NCBI RefSeq assembly: GCF_016801865.2
Contig: NC_068938.1
Coordinates: 131,034,689 to 131,098,688 of the forward strand
Length of the DNA stretch: 64,000 nt
Origin: Culex pipiens pallens
Taxonomy: Eukaryota; Arthropoda; Insecta; Diptera; Culicidae
Direction of reading: 5' to 3'
Shown: positions 45,431 to 57,864 of the stretch, piece by piece
Layout of the letters: every line of letters starts with the position of its first letter
Position numbering within the stretch: the first letter of the stretch is position 1
Notes under the pieces: model-generated
Database searches by the model: none
The model's input: the letters and a program-made list of their open reading frames with translations, nothing else
What the model was told of the DNA's origin: nothing
Position numbers and translations under genes: made by a program

Positions 45431-46284
45431 TTGCCAAAGACACCAAATTGATCAGAAAATTCAGTCAAAAGTTACAGCTGCAGCAGCCAAAATTGTATGG
45501 AGACTTGTATGGATGAACCAATGACACAAAATAGCTTATTTGGTCATAGGGAAGGCCCCCACAAAGTTTGAGTCAAATAAAAAAATACAAATAAAATCCA
45601 ATTCCGGTTTTGTTAGAGAATTGCTCTATTGTCTTACATATGTTTATATGACCTATTCAAAAAAAAACTCAAGATGTGATGTTAAGATGTAGTATTGGGA
45701 TGTGATGTACAGTACGTGTACTGAGCCCGCGAGCCGCGCGAATTCGCCAATCCCAAATATGAGCTTGTTTGGTTGCGAAAGAATCTGGTGCTTTGACTTT
45801 GGAATTTTAATAAGATTTGATCCGTAAAGTCAGTGCGTTTTGTCTTTTTCAGTTTTTAGCCCATTAACGATTTTTTTTTAATTTTTCAAAACCCCATTAG
45901 ACATGATAATTTAAATCACAGTTATAGAAAACCTTGAGTTCCAAACTAACAATACAAATCAATCGACTATTAACGACTGTCATTCATTCTATTGTTCCAA
46001 TAATTGTAGGTTCACTGAAAAACCATTCAAAAATTACAAATCAACGTGAGCAAATCAATTCCAAGTCCAAAATCACAGCATCCACCAATAAAAAGAAATC
46101 CCAAACTAAACTATATCATTAGTGCCCCCGAAAAACACCACCGCGACATCAGATCATTGTTATCATGACCTTTCGGGTCCGTAATGTGACTGACTGACCA
46201 TCGGGAACGGAAACACGCAAAAAAAAACGGACCATGCCGAAACAAGCACCTACTTTAGATTCAAGGTGGTAGCACCTTTTTGGC

Positions 46285-46335
46285 CAAATTGGTATAAATA
46301 CCTGGGCCCAGGTCGCCTTTGTTATTCCACGCCGC
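46285..46335 (+). promoter_or_regulatory. Candidate TATA-box core promoter
   Basis: A strong TATAAA (46293-46298, GGTATAAATACCTGG) is followed by single-copy GC-richer DNA. A start site would be expected near 46323. The palindrome GGTATAAATACC also reads on the minus strand. No coding exon was tied to it. Confidence 0.3.
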
Positions 46336-46649
46336 CGCCGCCGCTTAGTGTAATCATATGGTTTCGGACCTCCTCTCTAAAAGGGGGGAGGGGGAGTAGG
46401 AGGGACGTCGTTTTTTGTGGAAGTCGATTTTTTGTTCCGATTGTCGTCTCCAACTCACGATGCGAGGCGGTACTTATAGGTCGGCTCTAGAACTTTTCGC
46501 CCAGTCATGCTGTCTGGAACGACTCTATTATGTTGTTTTGTGCGTTTGAAGTATAAGGTATGTCGGCGATCGGGAATCACGATCACGATGGACACTTCCA
46601 GATCAAAGTGGTGAACGCTTTTGATCGAGGAAGCCATAGAAGGAAGCCA

Positions 46650-48686
46650 ACTTTATTTCAAAATTTGTTATTAATCAATTAAAAATATCAAACATTGTGA
46701 AAAAGTGACCTCAACAGCTATTGATTATATTTGCCTTTATTTTCCCCAGTTGCCAGTACAGTCTGAATAGCTACAGGAGAGTTTAGAGCAATGAATTTGG
46801 AAATCGGTGTCTTAACATTTAAATGGAAAAACTTTAACTCAAAAATTTCATAAATTATGTTTCGATTTTTGTTGTTGTTGATTTTATGAGGGGAACTTTA
46901 ACCCTATGGGTCATTCGCTCTGGACCAACATTCCAAAATTGATTGAACTGTAGTTCCATGATATTTGAAAGGCTCAATTATTCTGTGAGAACAAAAAAAT
47001 AGCTTCGAGTTCTACGAGAGGGCGTTCCACTCATTCCAAGTATTAATTAAGTTCCCACAACATTCCCTTTTGCCGCCAAAGAACTAGAGCAACGCTCAAG
47101 TACAACATGCCGGCTTAGTTCCTTTGACCTGTGCGAGCAAACCCATTATTGAGGTCCATAAATCTCGTCGAGGCTCGCCATTGGCTATTGACACAAATCC
47201 ACTTGTTTTAAGCTAGATCTATACAGTGCTCGCTTAGTTAGCGAAAAAACACTCCCAATTAAGTTATAATCCTTTTTTTCTGTTCGCAGCTTAAAAGTGT
47301 CGAACTGAGTTGTCAACTCGCCGAGGGTCATTGGTCCTCGAGAGAGACACTAATTGAATATCATTACACAATGCTTGAATATGGATTAGGTCGGTTGCAA
47401 GAGATTTATGCTACGTTGATTGAAATATTCTGTTTCTTTTTTTTCCTGCAATAGTTCATAGATGTCTTATTAAAACAGTACAACGCCAGCTAATTTGGCT
47501 TAGGTCGGACCACCTGACCTGTTGGAGTGACCCTCTTGAAAGAGGTGGACCCTCGTGGATCGATATCGTATATAAGTGCGTCATTGTGTGGCGTCGCAAT
47601 GACTACAATGTTCAGGGTTCAACTGGTGAGGAGTACCTGAAGCTGAGTTGCTGAGCTGCGAGCAAACACATTTTTGGACCGGCTTCTTAATGCCAAGGTT
47701 TTCTCACAGCATAACCACTTTAGAATGGCCGGCCTGTTGAAGTCAGCCAAGTCAGAAAGTACCTACAACAATCTGTTGTCATCGATAAACAATCTCGTCA
47801 GCCGGTGCTGTGCGCGATGGTTTAGCTGATCCATCGTTCGACTAATCGTGTAAAGTCGTGAAAAGGGAACTGTTGTTGCACACAACATCGATATACCAAT
47901 CCCTTGGGGGAATTAAATTTCATGAAAATCAATACTGTTGAACAATGTATCAAAAGTCCAGCACGTGCCAGTGTCTCAATCAGCACCCAAGTACGGTATA
48001 ATTGTGAGAAGATGTCGTGCCATGTCATATAAGGAACATTTTTTAATCGTTACATCATTCCGTTAGCCGGGTCATGATTTGCATGAAAGAGAAGTGTCAC
48101 TGGGAATTCGACATTGATTCGTTCTATTCTAATATCCCACATGAAGGAGATATCGCCTTTGTTCTAGTAATTTAGTTCTAAGGATTACTTCAGTATCTCG
48201 CTTTTCTTATCACTGATCACTAAATTGAACCCAAATTGGACAAATTTAAGGGTCAACATTCTACAGACTGGATCCAACTGAAAAATTGCGTTGCGGTCGA
48301 AATATTCTTCTTTAAATAAAGTAGCTGTAGTGCTTCTTGATCTTCTCTATCTCAATATTTTTTTAGTTATCTCGATGCCTCAGAGCTCTCTTATGCTAAC
48401 TAGATCGGAAAACCGGCAAACTTAGTACAATAGAGTACAGAGGCATCAATCTGCCGATATTGTCTTCAGATCTTTCAAACAGCATCATTTAATACTCCTC
48501 GCTAGCTCGAACAACCTCTTCCTCGATGGTCCCTAAGATTTAATTTGCTCCATTGCAATGCATTGTTACGTGATTTTCCTTTTCTCGATGGTATCTACGA
48601 AATAGATATCCAGGGGTCAGACTTTATGAAAATATTCTGCATGACTCCACAAGTGGCAAATGATCCCATTTTTTGATACTTATTGT
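46650..48686. other. Single-copy DNA with a candidate promoter near 47569
   Basis: There are no repeats and no domain-bearing ORF. TATATAA at 47569-47575 is followed by an ATG-bearing mini-frame (47599, MTTMFRVQL) and a donor-like GTGAGG at about 47625, so a TATA promoter with a tiny first exon on the plus strand is possible. The lack of repeats over 2 kb suggests functional constraint, but this is only an impression. Confidence 0.3.
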
Positions 48687-49289
48687 TATTAGATCAGGGG
48701 TGACCAAAGTATGGCCCGCGGGCCAAATGTGACCCGCGGACCCATTTCAGATAATCATGTAAAATGGACCTTTGACCCATTTGTGACATTATTTTATATT
48801 TATTTATTTTTTTAACTAAATTTATAATTTATCCGCATTTCCGACTTTACGACACAAATATTTTGTTCATAAATCTATTTCATTGAAACAATTTAAAAAT
48901 AGTAAATTTCGCCAAATTTTTCATCAAACGCATTTTAAAATAAGTTATGAAACATTCAAACATTACTGAAGCAGAAAATTATAAAGATATAAAAAATAGT
49001 TTATAATATTAATAGAAAAGTCATAACGCATCATTTTCTTGGACTGGGCCTTAACCATATTTTACACATACAAAACTTCTACCTCAGGATTCGATTTCAT
49101 GACATTTAGATTACAAATGATTCCGGCAAACCAAAATTTAATGAAATTGAAGAGATAATTGTAGAAAAGTCCATTCGCAACGATTTATCATTATAAGTTG
49201 CATTTAATCAAAAAAAAATTACGCCCTCACATAAGTTTATGTCACAAATTCTAATTATATTTTTCAAAATTTAATAGAAAAAATTGAAA

Positions 49290-51115
49290 ATTGAAGAAAT
49301 TCCCAACGAAATCAGTCTTTTTTCTTAAATTTGATTTTTTTTTATTTTTTAATCGGACTGAAATTTTTTTGGTGCCTTCGGTATGCCCAAAGAAGCCATT
49401 TTGCATCATTAGTTTGTCCATATAATTTTCCATACAAATTTGGCAGCTGGCCATACAAAAATGATGTATGAAAATTAAAAAATCAGTATCTTTTGAAGGA
49501 ATTTTCTGATCGATTTAATGTCTGCGGCAAAGTTGTAGGTATGGATACGGACTGCACTGGAAAAAATGATACACGGTAAAAAAAATTTTTGGTGATTTTT
49601 TATTTAACTTTTTGTCACTAAAACTTTATTTGCAAAAAACACTTTTTTTATATGTTTTAGAGGACATCAAATGCCAACTTTTCAGAAATTTCCGGATTAC
49701 GCCCTTTTAAAATGTTAGCCTTGGTTTAAAAAAATTGAAAATATTTTTTTCGAAAAGATCGGAAAATTTCACGACTGTTTCATATTTTAACATTGAAAAT
49801 CGGACCATTAGTTGCTGAGATATCGACATTAGAAAATGGTTTGTTGGGACTTAGAAAACATAAATTTTCCTGTTTTTAAACCTTTGCATGGCAATATCTC
49901 AGCAACTAAGGGTCGTATCAACAAAGTTCAAAATTGCAAAATATAGAGAATTTTCTCAGCTTTTCAAAAATTATTTTTTTCAAAAGTAGGCAAACATGTG
50001 TACTAATTTGAAAAAATTAAAAACTGCGACTTTTTTTGAGAAAAGTCATCTAAAAATGGATTTAACATGGAAACGGTGCACTTTATCAAAATTTCACTAA
50101 AGTACTTTTTGATTGCAAATTTGATTTTACATCAAAGAATGAAGTTGAGAAATTTTTGCGACCAATTTTTCGATTTTTTGAAAAAAATCAGTATTGATTC
50201 AAAAATTCATAACTCGCTCAAAGATTTTTTGCACAACCTGGAAATTTCTGAAAAGTTGGCATTTGATTTCCTCTAAAACATATAAAAAAAATAAAAATAT
50301 TTTTTTTTGCAAATTAAGGCTGGTACAAATATTTTCAAAAGTTTTTGTCACCCCTTCCCCTTCAAAATTGGTCCGAAAAATCAGGGGGCAAAAAAATATT
50401 TTTACAATAAACTTCAAAATTTCAATGAAAATTCAAGTGCAACCAACTGAAATCAAATTAAACATTCTCCTGCGTTTAAAATCATTTTTAGCATGTTTGG
50501 GTTTATTAAAAAATCTTAAGATTTTTTGAAAATTTTCGATGCAAAATCTTTTTTTTCGATACAATTTTTGTTTTTGTCAGATCTTAGATTTTTTGAAAAC
50601 TAATGATTTCAAAACTACTGAACTAGTGTAAAATGCATTTTAAAACACTTTTTTCATTTAAATGTGAAGACTATGGCTTATTTAAATTTTTATATTTTTT
50701 TATCTTTTTGCCACCCCCCCCCCCCCCTTGACCTCGGCCAGGGCCGAGGGACAAAAACTTTTTTAAATATTTGCATCGTCCCAAGTTTTAGTGACAAAAA
50801 GTTAAATAAAAAATCACCAATTTTTTTACCGTGTATCGTTTTTTGTCTCAGTGTAGTCCGTATCCATACCTACAACTTTGCCGAAGACACCAAACCGATC
50901 AAAAAATTCCTTCAAAAGATACAGATTTTTGAATTTTCATACATCATTTTTTATGGCCACCTGCCAAATTTGTATGGAAAATTATATGGACAAACTAATG
51001 ATGCAAAATGGCTTCTTTGGGCATACTGAAGGCACCAAAAAAGTTTCAGTCGGATTAAAAAACACAAAAAAATCGAATGACCGAAATCTGGGAGAACTGC
51101 TCATATGTGTGAGTG
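49290..51115. mobile_element. Second family P palindrome
   Basis: The left arm (49330-49700: GGTGCCTTCGGTATGCCC, TTTGTCCATATAATTTTCCA, CATCAAATGCCAACTTTTCA) mirrors the right arm (50210-50290 and 50785-51110). A dispersed repeat interrupts the right arm at 50320-50780; the continuous version of that junction is at about 25365-25400. Confidence 0.7.
50320..50780 (-). repeat. Dispersed repeat inserted in the palindrome
   Basis: It begins GGCTGGTACAAATATTTTC and ends GGGCCGAGGGACAAAAACTT then TTTTAAATATTTGCA. It is an inverted relative of 40011-40300, with long C tracts. Family unknown. Confidence 0.55.
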
Positions 51116-51506
51116 GCCTAACCAAATTCCAATATTTTATGTGACATGAAAAACGCAATAAACAGCATATGAATAATATGTTTTTGCTTTTTTGGATTTG
51201 CTGATTTGAATTTGACAAAAAATTGTTCATTATTTGCATTTTTGAAAAAAAAAACTGTTGGAAAATTCAGGACAATCCTCTTGTGTTATTTTATACTGAC
51301 GAAAATGTCTAAAAATATAGTAAACTTCAATTGATGACGCTTTTATAGTCTAAGAGGAAATATAATCAATTTTCCACATTGTGCCCGCAAGCTCATGTTA
51401 GCTTCAAATTTGGCCCGCCATTTAAAAACTTTGGGCATATTAGATCCTTTGCGGTTATTTGTAATTTTATTGTATTAAGCGCCATCCAGCAATTCCAGCA
51501 ATTCCA

Positions 51507-52096
51507 CGTCAAACCAGCAGGATCCAGATCGAAAAAGTTTCGCTTTTGCTCAAATTTGTCATGGAAATTTCTTTGCCAAATTTTTTTTTTCCTTTTTTTT
51601 TTTGCTTTGGCGAATAGGATGTTCATATCCGAAATAGAGTGTTCCAAAAAAAATACGTTTTTCAACGGTTTTCGCAAAAAAACAAATTTTTCAAAAAAAA
51701 CATATCTGCGGAACAGCTGAACCAATTTTAGCTCGCAACGTTTCAAAAGAACGATAATTAGTTGGACTTTCAATTAAAAATATTGAGGCATTCATATTGT
51801 TCTATGATTTTTCAGCATGTTGTACGCAACTTGACAGTGGGGAGTGCGAGGGAAAGTCTGAAATCCCGGAAATCTGTGCACATAATATTTGAACAACCCA
51901 TGCTCACCGTTTTGATACGTGGCGAGAGGCATAGCTGTTTCGGAGATATGATTTTGAAAAATGTGGTTTTTGTGAAAATCGCTAATGAACGGCCCTATTT
52001 CCAAACAAAAAAAAAACGGGTCTAATTATTTTGTCCAAGCACGTCAAACATGATCCAAATCGGAGCACTTTTGATTTGGATCCTGCTTGTTTGACG
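51507..52096. repeat. Inverted-repeat element
   Basis: CGTCAAACCAGCAGGATCC (51507-51525) is mirrored at 52078-52096 with one mismatch. A third related word, ACGTCAAACATGATCC, lies just inside at 52041. The interior is AT-rich without an ORF of note. Class unknown. Confidence 0.55.
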
Positions 52097-52482
52097 TAGA
52101 ATGACTGAATATTAGGGGGGCCCAGAATATAGGACTTTTTTTTCAAAATCTATTTTCCGTTTGTGGAACCGGGGTGATTTCTTTAAGCTCCAGTAGTGTA
52201 TTTTTGGACCATGAAAAACTGCAAAATGGAATTCGTTTATTTGTTTTAGCTTTCAAGTTTTAGCAGCAATACTTATTTTTTTATGAAATTGTCTTGACTA
52301 GATTTGTACTTGGGGTTATTAGGGTTTTCCAAACAGTGTAAAATCAATTTATGAACAGGTTCAAAACACCAAAAACTGAACATTTTTAAAATGTTTATTT
52401 TTAAAAATCAGAATTTGACTTGAAAACTGTTTTCAATAAATCCTTTAAACTATTAAGCTTCTGAATTGGCCTATCATCCTAC

Positions 52483-52634
52483 CTGAACTGCTTGGTCCGC
52501 TCCTGCAGGTTGGTGACCAGCGTCTTGCGCAGCGGAGACGGTGACGCTCCGGGTGAATCGGAAACGGCATTTTGCTGCTGATGCTGCTGCTGGGCCACGA
52601 TCGCTCGAGCCAAGATCAGATCTTCCTCCCGCAT
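52483..52634 (-). CDS. Candidate first coding exon (gene unknown)
   Basis: The ATG at 52634, with an in-frame stop a few codons upstream, opens 50 codons plus two bases and ends at the donor CAG/GTAGGA (52482-52477). The peptide starts MREEDLILARAIVAQQQHQQ and ends LVTNLQERTKQF. It has a hydrophobic-acidic start, a Gln/His run, a Ser/Pro stretch and a charged amphipathic end. No signal peptide, so it is probably cytosolic. GC is well above the flanks. The open phase is the same as in the other three candidates. I do not recognise the family. Confidence 0.6.
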
Positions 52635-53800
52635 GTTCACTCTCACTCACTTACTCTTTCTCGCTGTAGGTCAGTGTGTAGATTTGTGCAAATTAGAACA
52701 CGATATTAAACAAAACACACGCTTTTTGCTGCGCTCTTCTCTCACAAACTTTAGGGCACTTATTTTTAGAACAAACACTCTGTAAACATGCAAAGTACTC
52801 TCTTAGTATAGTGGGGGAAAACCACCTATTTTCAACGGTCGTCTGTTATTTTTTGAAAATTACCAATGAACCTTGATAAACCTGCTGAAAATAAGTAGCT
52901 TTCCCTCTAATATTGCAAACTAAAAATGCGTTTTACGATTCAAACCATAAAATCCGACACTTCACACTTTTTAAGGGTGCACACTACACGATCGTGACCT
53001 TATCGCGCGATATCCCAAAAACAGCTTAAATCGATTAACACGTTCTCGGCGCGCTTAAATTAAGCCACACGACTTAAGCCAAGACAGATCCAACAGCAGA
53101 CTGATCAACGCCACCGCCAAAAAAAAAACTAGTTCCACGATAGTGAACCAACGATCGCGCGCGCGAAAAAATAAGCCAAGTTAAGCTTTTAAGGGGAGGG
53201 CGCCCTATCACGGCCAGATCGCGGCAGACGACGGAAGCAGACTGATGCTTGGGAGCAGAATTTTTAACTTTTCAGTCCCGGGCGCGACTTCAACTCGCCG
53301 CCGACACTCGGACTGCAAGCAAGCAAGCCTCACTGTTTACTCTCGATTGTTTTTGTGCTTCTTGTGCTGTCGTTTTGCCGACTTGCTGATGCTGATGCTG
53401 AGCTTTTTTTTCGGCTTGAGCTGCTAAACACCTTCTGCTTGTTAAATATTGGTATACTCCAGAGCGCGTGTAGTAATGTGAAGGTACTACATCACGCTCG
53501 TTGCTGGCCGGGCCCCTCCTCCTCGGACTCCTCCTTTGAATGTTCGTCCACGGGGTTGTAAATTTTGTAGATGCTGTGTCAGTGCGATCATATACGAACG
53601 CCGGAGAACACTCTCCTGTAAGCACCCTTTCGATTCCAAATTTTAACTTCTCGCATATCGACCTTTCAAAAAGTATCCTTAGATCTAGAGGATCCATTTT
53701 GCTTCATCTGATTTGAGTAGTTCTGTAGATTTTTGCAAACCTTTTCGCGATTTTAATTTTTTTTTTAAATGGATAAATCTTTCTCAAACTAAGCTATTTG
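52635..53800. other. GC-rich promoter/5' UTR-like DNA
   Basis: It lies upstream of the exon at 52483-52634 on the minus strand. It is single-copy, with CGCGCGCG and CGATCG words near 53150 and GCTGATGCTGATGCTGA near 53385. A 135-codon minus frame (53290-53697) has no domain. Likely regulatory and untranslated. Confidence 0.35.
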
Positions 53801-53821
53801 CATTTGCATTTTTTTTTTCTC

Positions 53822-54226
53822 AAATCAAAAATCAAATCATTCGCTCTACAGCATTGCCTTGGCGTCCTCGATTGTGAGATTCCTACTCGAAACTAAGTGT
53901 CTGAAGGCTTGATTGTTGAGGCAATTGCAAACCTTTTTTTACACCTTAGCTTCCATCCACCCCGGAATTCGAACTGACGACCTTTGGATTATGAGTCCAA
54001 CTGCCTACCAGCGACTCCACCAGGACAGGACCCAGGGAGACGACTCCTACACCTGGACTGAGTTAACGACCTAACCTTTTTTGGTTAGTCCGGGGCTAAC
54101 ATTTACTTCCCGTCCGACGGAAGGCGTAATCAGACAAATCTCGTCTCGAAAAATGCCACCGGGACCTTCTGGGATCGAACCCAGGCCGACTGGGTGAAAG
54201 GCAATCACGCTTACCCCTACACCACA
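53822..54226 (-). mobile_element. Dimeric tRNA-derived SINE (family S1), uninterrupted copy
   Basis: On the minus strand: tRNA-Glu-like head (A box TGGTGTAGGGGTAAGC, anticodon region CCTTTCACCC, B box GGGTTCGATCCC), then the central domain (CGGACGGGAAGTAAATGTTA). A tRNA-Met-like module follows (GTTGGACTCATAATCC, AAGGTCGTCAGTTCGAATTC), and the tail is GATTTGATTTTTGATTTG. About 405 bp. It is the empty-site reference for the MITE at 4528. Confidence 0.85.
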
Positions 54227-54229
54227 CTA

Positions 54230-57200
54230 TGGTACATTGGGTGGCCAAGTTTCAAAAAAGTGACCTTCTCCAAATATTTTTTGGTATTTTTTTCTCGAAA
54301 GTAAACATTCTAACTAAGAAAAATCCAAATCTAAGTTTGTTCATTACGGAGATACGCAAGCTGAGTAAAAAAAAATGGAGTAAAAAACAAGCGTTTTTCG
54401 TAAAAAAGGCTGATTGTTTAATTTTAACATAGCTCAGCCATTTTAAATGTTTTATTAGGACAAATATACATCGTTGGAAAGGTAATGAGATAAGCTTTGA
54501 AACTATTAATAGATAAAATGTTGTTTCCAAACCAAAAACTGAAGTTTTCATCGAATAATTGGAGCATTTTTTTGACAAATCATATTTTTTTGTGTTTGTT
54601 AATCGAGTACTTTTTTTGCTAACCGATGCTAAACATGAAACTAAGATCACTTGAAAGATTGGATTATAATCTAACATTGCTGAAATTTCCAGCCTGCGAT
54701 TTTTTGCGTTTTCGGAGATATGCCATTTTGAACATTTACGTTTTATCAAAATTTGCTGCAATCTACATATGCGCCCGTTTATTTCACTTGCTTTGCTACC
54801 TACTTCGTGGGCATCGTCGCTTCAAAAATCAAAACCTGGTTTCAAGAAGTTCGAAATGACTTTATTGGAATTTTCTGTTGCCTACATTTAAAATTGAGTA
54901 CCTTAGTCAAAATAAGGTATTCGTACCGAAGTTTCTCAAGCGAAACTGGAGAATCTCAGTTTGATACCGAAAAAAGTATTCAGCAAAATCATCATAAAAA
55001 GTACCTTTAACATATCCTGAAGCTGTCACAAACTCTATAATCAAATGAATTTTAAGAATATGGTTTGTATTTTATCGTTTTACTTCATAATTAATATTGT
55101 GGATAAAATTAATTTTTCTGTTATTTGATTTAATAATTAAAATATTCGCAATTTATGCCCATAAGGGTGGGAGGGGGGGGGGGGCTCAAGTTATACGGCA
55201 TGGACTCACAAAAAGAAACACACAACAGGAAATAATAAATATTTGACTTAAAATGAATTTATTACGCTTAACAAAAATTTGTTGGCGGGGAGGAGGAGAG
55301 GGGGGGGGGGGTGAAAGAAAGAGGAGGGAGGGGTTGTGTCCTTAAAGTGGGGTGGGAGCTTATCCATAATTTAATAATATAAACTTGCAATATAATATAT
55401 ATGCAATTCTGTTTCACTTGCAAATGTATGAAAAGACTATTTATTATAAACAATCAACTATTGAAAAACATGAAAAGTCATAAAAATCGACGTATATCAT
55501 TTCAATACCATACAATTACCTAAATTTGTATCAAAACAACATTTAAAAAGCAAAAAAATAATTTGGCCGCCTGTTTGTATGGAGATGGCCCATAGTGCCC
55601 AATCTTCAACAGTTTGAAGCAAAAAGTATCATATGATGATTTACACATATTATTACAGTTATGCTACCACCGAAAATTTGCAGATATCAATAAATAAATG
55701 AAAATAATATTCAAAAAAATCAAAATTTTTAAAAAGTCTTTATGTGTTCTATTTGATTTAAAAAAACAAACGTATAAAAAACAAACGTTAATCAATGTAT
55801 TTTAAATAGTACAAGATTTTTCAATAAAAATATTTATTAGCCATTTTGACCCCTAATTTTCTGGGCGTTTTAGAAGGGGGATAAAAACTTTAAATAAAAT
55901 TTGCAACGTCAGTAATGAGATATTATTTAGAAAAGTACTATGCAAATATTCAAAAATTTGTATCTTTCGGATGGATTTTCTAATCGATTTGGTGTCTTCG
56001 ACAAAGTTTTGGTATTAATAAGGACAATGTTTTGAAAAAGGGTACACGGAGAAAAAAACATTTTTTCATCGATTTATGACGATCGATTATGACCAACTTT
56101 ACCTCATTTGATTTCTTTTTATTTTATTTTTGGTCAACAAAAAGTGACAAATTTAAAAAAAAATATGGGACCATCTGTGCACCACGTGGAATTTTTTTTC
56201 GAAATCTCGAAATCTCGAAATATTTAAAATTAGATTTTTTATGAAAATGAAAAATTACAACTTTTTTGATGGTGTAAAATCAACTCGTCGCCGTCGTGCT
56301 AACATTTCATATGTCGATTTTGAGCCAAATTGAGTTAGAAACGCCATTTTATGCAACTCACAATGCCTCACCTTTTGACCTTCGCAGATCCCCAAATTTC
56401 AATCCTGATTAAAAAAAACTACGTGCAGTTTTGTCACTTTACATATGAAAGTAGTTTCAATCTTGTCGTGCTATCTTGTCACTCGTTAAAAATTGATGGA
56501 AGTGCGACAACTGGCCAAAGGGATTTCAGGTCAGAACGTGTTTGACGCACGTACAAGTTAGACTACCGTAAACATTTGTAATTGGATCGTAAAATTAAGC
56601 TTAGATTGCTGATATTATTGTTTACAGCGATAAAGCTTATTTTTCTGAGTACAATGACTCTTTGTACGACCACAAAGAGTTTATAATTGATTTTTAAATC
56701 AATTTTGAAAAATTATCCTCGCGGTCCTTTTTGACAGAAAAGCTCCTACTTGACAGCTCGTTCCAAGGGGACCATAGTTGATCCATCAAAAAATGTTGTA
56801 TTGTCAAAAAAATGCAATAAAATGAAAAAAAATGTGATCAGAAATGGTTTTTACCGTTGTACATAAAATTGACACAGGGCTTTAGTACCCAATTGTATCT
56901 CGGAACTCCAGCATCCAACTGCAACCAAACTTCGGGACAATGCATATAATGGTCAGCCAAACATAACGTGTTTGTTATTGTTTACATTGCGTGCTTTCGT
57001 TTTTGTTTATTCAAGGTCAAACATTAAGACGCGTTTGTTCTCGGAACGTCGAAATGGCGGGTGCGACAAGATAGCACGACGACGTCGAACTAACCCATCT
57101 AATTTCTATAAACGTTTTCTTTGAACATTTTTACACATTCTCGAGCATAAAATCAGGAAAATAAAGCTTGAGACCTGTTGACCTATCTTGACATGGTTTA

Positions 57201-57860
57201 AGTATCTGCCAAAAATACATTTCTTGTAGTAAACATTCAATGAATGACCTTTTATGGCTATTTAATATTCCCTATCGATTTGGTGTCTAAATCCATGTTG
57301 TAGAAATGCACTTTAGAAATGAGTTATCATTGAGTCTGTGAAATTCGATTGTTATAAGCTATTTAAAGATTTAAACTAAATAATTGGGAAACAAAATTCC
57401 TTTAAATTTTAATATAAGTCTATTGTCATCCTCGCTATTCCCACGACAAAGTAAATTAAAATCACGTTACGCTCAGCGTCATATTCAACACCTGAGCCAA
57501 ATGGGTTATTTTCGTTCCCATTGCTGAACACACCTACAAACTGAGCCTATTGAAAATCTGCCACAGCGTTATACTTAACTGAAGCTTAATTGCCATTCTA
57601 CGCTCTTGATCTCTCTTGACGTTACTCAGTTCCAGCAGCTTGGTGTAATTTGATTTGAACTGCAACCAAAGATAGATCCCAGATCCAGCATGGTTATTTC
57701 AATTTGGGTTAGTAAATTTAGTGTTGAACCTTGAACATTATTGTATGATTAAAACGCACGATGATCAACAGATTCATGACAAAGTATTCTTAGTACAAAC
57801 AAGGAAAGAATAACGAAGTTCAAGTCATCTGCAGAAGTTTCAAACTAATTTTTTGTAAAA
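54230..57860. other. AT-rich DNA with scattered repeat fragments
   Basis: 55930-56060 is a family P arm fragment (GGTGTCTTCGACAAAG, GGGTACACGGAG). 56166 is a MITE end. GTCGTGCTATCTTGTC (56466-56481) is mirrored near 57063-57079, suggesting a TIR element of about 0.8 kb from about 56285. G-rich tracts occur near 55170 and 55300. No gene is supportable; the 169-codon minus frame at 54252-54761 is AT-rich and domain-free. Confidence 0.4.
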
Positions 57861-57864
57861 TATT

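Larger units (their letters stand above)
41835..45635. mobile_element. Long palindromic element (family P), heavily interrupted
   Basis: The left arm (from about 41835: ACTCTCTACGAAATCGGCCC ... CTGCTGTCCATACAAAAATG, continuing at 43862) mirrors the right arm (to about 45635) around a centre near 44.55 kb. Mirrored pairs include ACCTACAACTTTGCC, GTCCAAGAGACATT, TGCATGAAACTTCGA and CTCAGCAACC. The arms are about 800 bp once the insertions at 42004-43859 and 45167-45430 are removed. No transposase; the minus frames in the arms are AT-rich and meaningless. Fragments are at 9.8, 25.0, 38.9 and 55.9 kb and a second palindrome at 49.3 kb. Confidence 0.7.
48695..51437. mobile_element. Old hAT-like element, later interrupted
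   Basis: The left end CAGGGGTGACCAAAGTATGG is a classical hAT tip. TATTAGAT occurs directly before it (48687-48694) and again at 51438-51445, right after GGCCCGCCATTTAAAAACTT then TGGGCA, which resembles the other hAT end but lacks the final CCCCTG. The interior holds the family P palindrome (49290-51115). No transposase is readable. Confidence 0.5.

Noticed and set aside
43905..45451. Several 60-160-codon frames in the palindrome arms
   Set aside because: AT-rich, Lys/Phe-biased frames without domains; one runs straight through a SINE.
53290..53697. 135-codon minus frame
   Set aside because: No domain, mixed composition in GC-rich DNA upstream of a first-exon candidate; best explained by low stop frequency.
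54160..54226. tRNA-Glu gene on the minus strand
   Set aside because: No acceptor stem closes; it is the head of the S1 SINE.
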